Positions 1 to 7,700 of a stretch of DNA of 13,574 bases are shown here, piece after piece (position 1 is the stretch's first letter; every line of letters begins with the position of its first letter). Under the pieces are notes generated by a model. The model worked only from the letters and a program-made list of their open reading frames with translations. It had not been told where the DNA came from and searched no databases. The DNA lies in assembly GCA_031369365.1 (NCBI GenBank), contig JANMOP010000056.1, positions 1-13,574 of the forward strand, written 5' to 3'. The stretch is from Methylotenera_A sp031369365. Its GTDB lineage: Bacteria; Pseudomonadota; Gammaproteobacteria; Burkholderiales; Methylophilaceae. Made by a program: the position numbers and the translations under genes.

Positions 1-349
1 GCACTTCGGTAATCGAAATATCTGCCGCCGCAATGTCGGCTTTGCCGCTTAAAACAGCAGGCAATACTTGGTCAATATGATTCGCTACAATCAGTTTTAA
101 TTGCACGTCTTTATATTGTGGGTCATCGCCGAGGTCTTTTACTAACAGTTTGGCTAAATCATAATCTAGCCCAGCAGATTCGTTATCCCCATTCACATAA
201 TAAGTGTTGGGGCTGTTCATTGTGACAAAGGTAATGACTTTGTTTTTTTCGACGACTGGAGCTGGCGGTGCAGGCGCTGGTAAAGGAGCATTGTCGCAGC
301 CTGTAAAGACCAACAAAAATATTAAAATAATGTAGTAAGATTTAAACAA
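1..349 (-). CDS. mltF: MltF-like lipoprotein (substrate-binding-fold N-terminus), 3' end outside window
   Basis: Only the first 116 codons are visible; the gene continues past base 1. The reading frame opens with TTG at 349-347. An in-frame TAG lies four codons upstream (361-359) with no other start codon between, and AGGGA sits 6 nt before the TTG, so this start is well supported. Residues 1-18 form a lipoprotein signal: a Lys, a hydrophobic run, then VFTGC with Cys18 as the lipidated residue, followed by an Ala/Pro-rich linker. The next part reads like a solute-binding (PBPb) domain: NSPNTYY, GLDYDLAKLL, LPAVLSGKADIAAADISIT. That wording fits membrane-bound lytic transglycosylase F, which cleaves peptidoglycan, better than an amino-acid ABC transporter receptor. 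The transglycosylase domain itself would be outside the window, so the identity is inferred. It follows rpiA by 17 nt and is probably cotranscribed with it. Confidence 0.62.
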   Translation of the reverse strand, partial: MFKSYYIILIFLLVFTGCDNAPLPAPAPPAPVVEKNKVITFVTMNSPNTYYVNGDNESAGLDYDLAKLLVKDLGDDPQYKDVQLKLIVANHIDQVLPAVLSGKADIAAADISITEV

Positions 350-366
350 AAATAATCCCTAAGAAA

Positions 367-1044
367 TCATTTCCAGCGCTCTTCTATGGCGCCTTCGTCA
401 GCAATCAACACGACACTGGTCAGCCCATAAAAAATGCCATGTTCTACCACGCCAGGAGTGTTGTTAATTAAGTGATTGAGCGCTTCTTCTGATATAGATT
501 GATCAAACGCCATATCTAACACCAAGCTGCCATGCGAGCTAATAGATAAGCCATCCTTGGCAACGTTTTGACGAAGTTCCCCAATGCCACCAACCGCTTC
601 CAAGCTGCGTTTTGCGGCTTTCCACGCCATTGGCATCACTTCAATTGGAATGGCGTAATTAGTACCGATGCGACCGACCAATTTACTTTTATCCGCCACC
701 ACAATGAATTGCTTTGCGGCCTTGGCAAGTAACTTTTCTAATACCAAATCATAGCCACGACCCTTTAAAAGCGCCATGTCTGGCGTAATCTCATCGGCAC
801 CATCCACGTATAAATCAATTTCGGCCACTTGCGTTAGCGCGATGACATTTAAGCCCAAAGCTTGTGCTTTAATCATGCTCACTTGCGAGCTGGCAATAGT
901 GGTGACTTTGAGATTTTCGTCTTTTTGGCGACGCGCTAACTCCTCGATGAAAAAATTAGCCGTTGAGCCAGTGCCTAAACCAACCAACATGCCACTTTTA
1001 ACGTATTTTGCTGCATGAATCGCCACCAACTGTTTATCGTTCAT
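367..1044 (-). CDS. rpiA: Ribose-5-phosphate isomerase A
   Basis: This cytoplasmic enzyme interconverts ribose 5-phosphate and ribulose 5-phosphate in the non-oxidative pentose phosphate pathway. The product is 225 aa, close to the usual length of about 220. Visible signatures are the phosphate-binding GLGTGSTA (residues 22-29), DGADE (81-85), Lys94, Glu103 and ADKSK with Lys121. These match the numbering of the E. coli catalytic residues Asp81, Asp84, Lys94, Glu103 and Lys121. The loop after Lys94 reads KGRGYDL rather than the common KGGGAAL type; archaeal-like KGRG variants are known to me, so activity is still expected. The ATG at 1044 has GAGGAG 9 nt upstream. It is divergent from mfd and followed closely by the MltF-like gene. 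Confidence 0.97.
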   Translation of the reverse strand: MNDKQLVAIHAAKYVKSGMLVGLGTGSTANFFIEELARRQKDENLKVTTIASSQVSMIKAQALGLNVIALTQVAEIDLYVDGADEITPDMALLKGRGYDLVLEKLLAKAAKQFIVVADKSKLVGRIGTNYAIPIEVMPMAWKAAKRSLEAVGGIGELRQNVAKDGLSISSHGSLVLDMAFDQSISEEALNHLINNTPGVVEHGIFYGLTSVVLIADEGAIEERWK

Positions 1045-1053
1045 GATGATAGT

Positions 1054-1059
1054 CTCCTC
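1054..1059 (-). promoter_or_regulatory. Ribosome binding site of rpiA
   Basis: GAGGAG on the minus strand lies 9 nt before the rpiA ATG. It is a strong Shine-Dalgarno match and fixes the start, as no other in-frame ATG is nearby. Confidence 0.8.
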
Positions 1060-1096
1060 AATATTTTTATTTTTGGCTATAAAGAAAATGGCTTAA

Positions 1097-1123
1097 TTGA
1101 TGCGACCTTCTTACGGTTATAAT
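1097..1123 (+). promoter_or_regulatory. Putative sigma-70 promoter for mfd
   Basis: A perfect TATAAT at 1118-1123 lies 43 nt before the mfd ATG. The best -35 candidate is TTGATG at 1097-1102 with a short 15-bp spacer, so only the -10 is convincing. No clear Shine-Dalgarno sequence precedes the mfd ATG. Confidence 0.45.
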
Positions 1124-1147
1124 AGGTAAAATCCAATTTTAAACCAA
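1119..1147 (-). promoter_or_regulatory. Putative sigma-70 promoter for rpiA
   Basis: On the minus strand TTGGTT (1147-1142) and TATTAT (1124-1119) are separated by 17 bp, a good sigma-70 arrangement about 75 nt upstream of the rpiA start. The -10 box overlaps the candidate mfd -10 on the other strand. Found by eye only. Confidence 0.5.
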
Positions 1148-1166
1148 GTCATTTCCATACTCATTT

Positions 1167-4100
1167 ATGCAGTTAACGCAGCCTACCAGCGGACAAAAAA
1201 GCCGTTTTTCTTATTCAGCCAATGGCTTAGATAGCTTATCTCTAGCATCACTTGCATGTCGCTTAAAAACAACAAATAAGCAGCAAAAATCACCCTTAGT
1301 GATAATCGCAGCTAGTGCGTTTGACGCACAACGCCTGTTAGAAGAAATCCCCTATTTTGCACCAGAACTAAGCCTGTACTTACTGCCAGATTGGGAGACA
1401 CTGCCTTATGACGTGTTCTCGCCACATCCTGATTTGATTTCCGAACGCCTAGCAACCTTGTACCAAATTAGCCAAAACCTGTGTGACGTAGTGATTGTGC
1501 CTATCGCCACCGCGCTTTTACGGCTGCCTGATGTGGTTTATTTGGCTGGGCATACCTTTATGCTTAAAAAAGGCCAAAAGCTTAATTTAGATGCACTGCG
1601 CCATCAATGCGCGCAGGCGGGCTACCATCATGTCAGCCAAGTTATCTCACCAGGCGAATTTAGCGTGCGCGGCGGCTTGATCGATTTATTCCCCATGGGC
1701 AGTGTATTACCGTACCGCATCGATTTGTTTGATGATGAAATCGAGACCATTCGTACGTTTGATATTGACACCCAGCGCAGCCTGTACCCCGTGCCAGAGA
1801 TTCGTTTGCTGCCCGCGCGCGAATTTCCGCTAGATGAAGCGGGCATTAATAAATTCAGAAGCAATTTTCGCGAGCAATTTGAAGGTGACCCGCAACGCGC
1901 CAAAATCTATAAGGATGTGAGCAAAGGCGTGGCAAGCGGCGGTATTGAATGGTATTTGCCACTGTTTTTTGACGCAACCTCAACCTTTTTAGATTACCTG
2001 TCCAATGAAGCCACTATTTGCCTGCATGGCAGTGTGGATAAAGCCGCGCAACAGTTTTGGAGTGAAGCTAATTCAAGGTACAGATTATTAGCGCACGACC
2101 CAGAACGGCCGATTTTAAAACCTGAAATATTATTAATTAAAACTGACGACTTTTTCGCGCAAAGCCACACTTATCCAACGCTAATATTAACGCATGAAGC
2201 TACAAAACCACTGCCAGCCTTAGACATAGAGCGCCGTGTTGAACAACCATTGCATAAGCTGCAAGCCTTTATCCATGCGGCTTCTGGCGAGGTGCCAAAA
2301 CAACGTATTTTAATCACCGCCGAAAGCCTAGGTCGCCGCGAAACTATGGCGCAATTATTCGCCGAGCATGGCGTGGATATTGGCTTGTGCGAAACATGGG
2401 CAGAGTTTGAAGCGAGCCATGAACCAGTCATGCTAGGCGTTTCACCCCTGCACGCGGGCTTTGCCGTAACTCCTTCCCCCAAACGGGGGGAAGGCGGGGA
2501 TGGGGGTGGAAATGGCCTAAATAAGGGAAACTTCACCCCCACTCTAGCCCTCCCCCTCGCAGGGGGAGGGGACGCAATAGATGGCAACGACTACCGACTA
2601 CCGACTACCGACTATCCACTCACAATCATCACCGAAACCGAACTCTACGCCGCCACCGTGCGCCAACAGCGCCGCCGCGAGAAGGAAAAAGCGCGCAATA
2701 CCGAGGGCATGCTCAAAGATTTATCCGAGCTGCATTTATCCGACCCCGTGGTGCACGAGCAGCATGGCGTAGGCCGATACAAAGGCTTGGTGAATTTGGA
2801 TTTTGGCGAAGGCGAAACCGAATTTTTGCTACTGGAGTATTACGGCGACGATAAATTATACGTGCCAGTTTCGCAGCTTTTTCTTATCTCGCGTTACTCA
2901 GGCGGCCCGCCAGAAAGCGCGCCGCTACATCGTTTAGGTTCTGGTCAGTGGGAAAAAGCCAAGAAGAAAGCCCTTAAGCAAATTCGCGATACTGCGGCCG
3001 AATTGCTCAATCTCTATGCACAAAGAGCTGCGCGGCGTGGTCATGCGTTTACGCTTAGTTTAAAAGATTACGAAGCATTTTGCGAAGGCTTTCCGTTTGA
3101 AGAAACGCCAGATCAGCTAGAAGCCATCGAAAACGTCATCAAAGACATGCAATCTGGCAAGCCAATGGACAGGTTGGTGTGCGGCGATGTGGGTTTTGGC
3201 AAAACTGAAGTGGCGCTACGTGCCGCCTTTGTGGCGGTGATGGGCGGGCGACAAGTCGCGGTGCTAGTACCCACCACGCTATTGGCCGAACAACATTATC
3301 AAAACTTTTGTGACCGCTTTGCCGATTGGCCGATTAAAGTGGCGGAAATTTCACGTTTTAGAACAGCCAAAGAAATTGCCGAAGCTTTGTCTGGGCTGGC
3401 TTCTGGCAAGATTGATATAATTATCGGCACGCATAGGCTAATTCAAAAAGATGTGAAATTTAAAAATTTAGGCCTAGCCATTTTAGACGAAGAACATCGC
3501 TTTGGCGTGCGTCAAAAAGAGCAAATGAAAGCGCTGCGATCTGAGGTGGATGTGCTTACGCTTACCGCCACGCCAATTCCGCGCACACTCAGCATGGCGA
3601 TGGAAGGTTTGCGCGAATTTAGCGTGATTAGCACGCCGCCACAAAAACGCTTGAGCATTAAAACTTTTCACACTTTTTATGGTGAAGGCATTATCCGCGA
3701 GGCGATGATGCGCGAATTTAAACGCGGCGGGCAAGTTTATTTTTTGCATAACGAGGTGGATACTATTTTTGTGCAACGTGAAAAACTTGAGAAATATGTG
3801 CCAGATGCGCGCATCGGCATCGCCCACGGCCAACTGCGCGAGCGCGAGTTAGAATCAGTAATGCGCGACTTTCATCAGCAACGTTTTAACGTGCTGCTAT
3901 GCACCACCATTATCGAAACAGGCATTGATATTCCCACCGCCAACACCATTATTATGAACCGCGCCGACATGTTTGGCTTGGCGCAGCTGCATCAGTTAAG
4001 GGGCAGAGTAGGGCGCTCGCATCACCAAGCTTATGCGTATTTGCTCACCGATGAGCACCGCAATATCACGCCGCAAGCGCAAAAACGTTTGGATGCGATT

Positions 4101-4742
4101 CAACTCATGGAAGATTTGGGCGCAGGTTTTCACCTTGCCATGCACGATTTAGAAATTCGCGGCGCGGGCGAGCTACTGGGCGATAACCAAAGCGGCGAGA
4201 TGCAAGCGATTGGTTTTCAACTGTATTCCGACATGCTCAATCATGCGGTTAAACAGCTAAAAGCAGGCAAAGAGCCCGATTTAGACGCGCCACTGGGCGT
4301 GACCACAGAAATCAATCTACATGTGCCAGCGCTACTAACAAGCGTCTATTGCCCTGATGTGCACGAGAGATTAGTTTTATACAAACGCCTCGCCAACGCC
4401 GATAGCGATGACGAGCTAGACACCCTGCAAGAAGAACTCATCGACCGTTTCGGCCTGCTGCCAGAACAAGGCGAAGCGCTGCTGGCGTGTCACAGGCTAC
4501 GCATCGCAGCTAAACCACTCGGCATTATAAAAATTGACGCCAGTGACGCTGCCATACAGCTACAATTTAATATTAAGGCCATGGCTGAAAGTATGTTGGA
4601 TCCTATGAAACTGGTCAATTTACTACAACGCGACCGCCGCTGCCGCATGAACGGTCCAGATAAATTGCGCGTCACAGTGCAACTCGGTAATTTGTCGCAT
4701 CGGGTGGAGTTTGTAAAAACGCTTTTAAAGGAGTTTATATAG
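1167..4742 (+). CDS. mfd: Transcription-repair coupling factor Mfd, with in-frame repeat insertion
   Basis: Mfd removes RNA polymerase stalled at DNA lesions and recruits UvrA/UvrB, coupling nucleotide excision repair to transcription. The order of domains is a UvrB-like N-terminus (about 1-340), D3, a CarD-like RNA polymerase interaction domain from about 518 (VVHEQHGVGRYKG), a RecG-like translocase with Walker A GDVGFGKT (Lys679), DEEH (774-777) and RGRVGRS (945-951), and the C-terminal D7 (about 1040-1191). The product is 1191 aa. About 49 residues (435-483) are foreign: a pair of GC-rich palindromes plus a 7-bp tandem repeat, placed in D3 between GVSPLHAGFAV and LTIITETELYA. Removing them gives about 1142 aa, close to E. 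coli Mfd (1148). All catalytic motifs are intact, so the protein should work if the loop is tolerated. There is no clear ribosome binding site. A diverged second copy of the 3' end lies at 8823-8910. Confidence 0.97.
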   Translation: MQLTQPTSGQKSRFSYSANGLDSLSLASLACRLKTTNKQQKSPLVIIAASAFDAQRLLEEIPYFAPELSLYLLPDWETLPYDVFSPHPDLISERLATLYQISQNLCDVVIVPIATALLRLPDVVYLAGHTFMLKKGQKLNLDALRHQCAQAGYHHVSQVISPGEFSVRGGLIDLFPMGSVLPYRIDLFDDEIETIRTFDIDTQRSLYPVPEIRLLPAREFPLDEAGINKFRSNFREQFEGDPQRAKIYKDVSKGVASGGIEWYLPLFFDATSTFLDYLSNEATICLHGSVDKAAQQFWSEANSRYRLLAHDPERPILKPEILLIKTDDFFAQSHTYPTLILTHEATKPLPALDIERRVEQPLHKLQAFIHAASGEVPKQRILITAESLGRRETMAQLFAEHGVDIGLCETWAEFEASHEPVMLGVSPLHAGFAVTPSPKRGEGGDGGGNGLNKGNFTPTLALPLAGGGDAIDGNDYRLPTTDYPLTIITETELYAATVRQQRRREKEKARNTEGMLKDLSELHLSDPVVHEQHGVGRYKGLVNLDFGEGETEFLLLEYYGDDKLYVPVSQLFLISRYSGGPPESAPLHRLGSGQWEKAKKKALKQIRDTAAELLNLYAQRAARRGHAFTLSLKDYEAFCEGFPFEETPDQLEAIENVIKDMQSGKPMDRLVCGDVGFGKTEVALRAAFVAVMGGRQVAVLVPTTLLAEQHYQNFCDRFADWPIKVAEISRFRTAKEIAEALSGLASGKIDIIIGTHRLIQKDVKFKNLGLAILDEEHRFGVRQKEQMKALRSEVDVLTLTATPIPRTLSMAMEGLREFSVISTPPQKRLSIKTFHTFYGEGIIREAMMREFKRGGQVYFLHNEVDTIFVQREKLEKYVPDARIGIAHGQLRERELESVMRDFHQQRFNVLLCTTIIETGIDIPTANTIIMNRADMFGLAQLHQLRGRVGRSHHQAYAYLLTDEHRNITPQAQKRLDAIQLMEDLGAGFHLAMHDLEIRGAGELLGDNQSGEMQAIGFQLYSDMLNHAVKQLKAGKEPDLDAPLGVTTEINLHVPALLTSVYCPDVHERLVLYKRLANADSDDELDTLQEELIDRFGLLPEQGEALLACHRLRIAAKPLGIIKIDASDAAIQLQFNIKAMAESMLDPMKLVNLLQRDRRCRMNGPDKLRVTVQLGNLSHRVEFVKTLLKEFI
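2472..2571. repeat. Paired GC-rich palindrome inserted in frame in mfd
   Basis: There are two hairpins in inverted orientation. The first has a perfect 9-bp stem (CCTTCCCCC 2472-2480 with 2486-2494) followed by a G-rich tail to 2509. The second has a C-rich tail (2531-2547) followed by a perfect 10-bp stem (CCCTCCCCCT 2548-2557 with 2561-2570). The tails are also complementary to each other, giving a larger imperfect inverted repeat. The insert is translated as TPSPKRGEGGDGG and TPTLALPLAGGG, peptides foreign to Mfd. It resembles the palindromes in the MmeI-like gene downstream in architecture, but not base for base. Confidence 0.85.
2588..2615 (+). repeat. 7-bp tandem repeat in mfd (about 4 units)
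   Basis: The unit CGACTAC is repeated three times perfectly, with a fourth copy ending in T. It is translated as DYRLPTTDY at residues 475-483, directly after the palindrome pair. Because the unit is 7 bp, gain or loss of a single copy would shift the mfd reading frame. Confidence 0.85.
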
Positions 4743-4780
4743 CTATTGGCAATATTAGGATTGCTGGTTAAACTCCAGCT

Positions 4781-7700
4781 ATGACTCCACAAGCGTTTAT
4801 TGCCCATTGGCAACACAATAACATCACCGAGCGCGCAGGCGCACAACAACACTTTAACGATTTGTGTGAAGTGCTTGGCATGGAAAAGCCACGCGATGCA
4901 GAAAATTATAGTTTTGAGCGTGGCGTAAAAGTAATCGGTGGGCAGGGATGGGCCGATGTTTGGAAGCGCGGCTGTTTTGCGTGGGAATATAAGGCACCCA
5001 ATAAAGATTTAAATGCCGCCCTTAAGCAGTTAATGACGTATGCGCTACCCCTAGAAAGTCCACCGTTATTAGTGGTGAGCGATTTACGTACTATAGAAAT
5101 TCATACGCATTTTACCAATACTGTCTCAGAAATTCACCGTATTGCCATTACCGATTTAACCCAACCAGAAACCTTACAAAAGTTGAGGTGGTTATTTGAA
5201 GAACCAGAACGCTTTAAGCCACAACGCACTACCTATGCGGTAACCGAGCTGGCCGCCAAACGCATAGGCGAAATTGCAGAGCGCTTAAATGCGCGCGAAA
5301 ATGCGGCAGAAGATGTCGCCCACTTTTTAATTCAATGCGTATTTTGCATGTTTGCCGAAGATGCCAAACTGCTGCCAGAAAAACTGTTTGAAACCGTTTT
5401 AGATAAATCTAACCCAGATGGCAGCAAAGCACAAAAGCGGCTAAGTGAACTGTTTAACGCCATGCAAGCTGGTGGCGATTTTCACATGACTGACATCCCT
5501 TGGTTTAACGGTGGTTTATTTAAAATAGTCAACGTGCCTGCGCTACAAACCAATGATGTTATTAGCTTGCTAAACGCCGGCCGCATGGATTGGAGTCAAA
5601 TTGAGCCTGCTATTTTGGGCACGTTATTCGAGCGCGGCTTAAACCCCAATATGCGCAGCCAGCTAGGCGCGCACTACACTGACCCTGCGACGATTATGAA
5701 AATAATCCGCCCCGTGGTAGAGCAACCACTACTAGCCGAGTGGGCGGTTGTTAAAGCTAAAATTGCCGCGCTTGCCCCACAGATGAAGTTAATTGGCATT
5801 GGAAAATCGTCAAAATCAAGCCACCCCAATAAAGAAATGGCAGAAGGCTACCAACTATTTAGAGACTTTTTAACGCGGTTAAGAGGTTTTAAAGTGCTAG
5901 ACCCCGCTTGCGGATCGGGCAATTTTTTATATCTTGCGCTTAAAACGCTTAAAGATTTAGAACACCGCGTTAATTTAGAAGTAGAAACCTTTGGCCTGCA
6001 TCGCGAGTTAATAATAGAAACCAGCCCCGCCAATGTGCTGGGCATAGAGCTAAACCCCTACGCAGCAGAACTGGCGAGGGTTACAGTATGGATAGGTGAA
6101 ATTCAATGGATGCTAGCGCACGGTTACCAATATCGTAAAGACCCAATACTTGCGCCGCTAGATCATATTGAAAATCGAGATGCGATTTTAAATATGGCCT
6201 CACCCTTACCCCTAACCCCTCTCCCCGCGGACGATGGGAATGGATTGTCAAATTCAGCGGCGCTACTCCCTCTCCCATTGGGAGAGGGTTGGGGTGAGGG
6301 CGCTCATGCTGATGATCGCGATGTCACATCAATTGTTAAAAATAAAGTCCCAGCACAGTTATTAAAGTTTGCGCGTGAGCTTAGAGTAAATCAAACAGAC
6401 GCAGAAAATTTGCTATGGGGAATTTTGCGAGATAGGCGCTTACTCAATTTAAAATTCCGCAGACAGTACCCAATAGCGCCCTACATTCTTGATTTTTTTT
6501 GCCACGAAGCTAAATTAGCCATTGAGTTGGATGGTGGTCAACATTTAGAGCAAAAAATTGATGATGATAAACGAGATGCATTTATTAAAGCACAGGGAAT
6601 TAAAGTATTAAGGTTTTGGAATAACGATGTTTTTACTAATACAGAAGGTGTGCTTGAGGCAATATATACGACCCTCACCCCAACCCCTCTCCCAAAGGGC
6701 GAGGGGCTAATAACAGAGGCTGCATGGCCAAAAGTAGATGCCATTGTGGGTAATCCACCGTTTCTAGGGCAACGCTTTATGCTAAAAGAGATGGGTGAAA
6801 ATTACACCGCTGCTTTGCGAACTTGTTTTAAATCTCGAGTGGATGGCAATGCAGATTTGGTGATGTATTGGCTTGAAAAATCCCGAATGCAAATTGCAAA
6901 TGGGCAGGCTCAATATGCAGGTTTTGTTACTACTAATTCGGTACGCGGTGGCTCCAATCAAAAAACCTTAGTTAAAATTATAGAAACCAGCCAAATTTTT
7001 GAAGCTTGGAGCGATGAAGAATGGGTGAATGCTGGTGCGGCTGTTAGGGTTTCTTTAGTATGCTTTGGCAAGCATACGAGTGAAATAAAACTCAATAATA
7101 AACCAGTCACCCACATCAACGCTGATTTAACCTCGGGTAACGAAGCCAATCTCACCAGCGCTATGCCACTCACAGCAAATAAGTCAGTGGCTTTTTCAGG
7201 TTTTCAAATGAACGGATCATTTGATGTGCCGTTTGAATTGGCACAAACATGGCTCAAGCAACCCAACCCAAATGGCAAGCCCAATATTGACGTGTTGCAC
7301 CCCTATTGCAACGCCAAAGATATTACCAGCCGCAACCGTAACCAATGGGTGATTGAATTTACAGGCTTAACCGAGCATGAAGCTATGCTGTATGAAAAAC
7401 CATTTGAACAAATATTAATGCTAGTAAAACCCGAAAGAGACTTAAAAAAAGAAGCTTATTTAAGAGAAAAATATTGGCTACACAAACGCAATTCACCTGA
7501 AATGCGCGCTGCAATTCGCGGGCTTGGGCGTTTTATTGCCACGCCAATGGTATCGAAACATCGTTTATTTGTTTGGCTACCTGAAACTAAAGTGCCTGAA
7601 AATGCCGCCATTGTGATTGCACGTAATGACGACACCACCTTTGGCATTTTACATTCACGTTTTCATGAATTGTGGTCACTTAAAATGTGTACTTGGATGG

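Noticed and set aside
571..784. Possible loss of RpiA function because of the KGRGYDL loop
   Set aside because: All catalytic positions match the E. coli numbering and related KGRG loops occur in other RpiA proteins, so it is a variant, not a defect.
2171..2587. Minus-strand open frame within mfd with a PPSPRLGEG-like peptide
   Set aside because: It is opposite a strongly conserved Mfd reading frame, and its open state comes partly from the palindrome, which has few stops in any frame.
4763..4779. Small hairpin GCTGG / CCAGC just before the MmeI-like ATG
   Set aside because: A 5-bp stem with a 7-nt loop is expected by chance; it could hide the start region but is too weak to call an operator or terminator.
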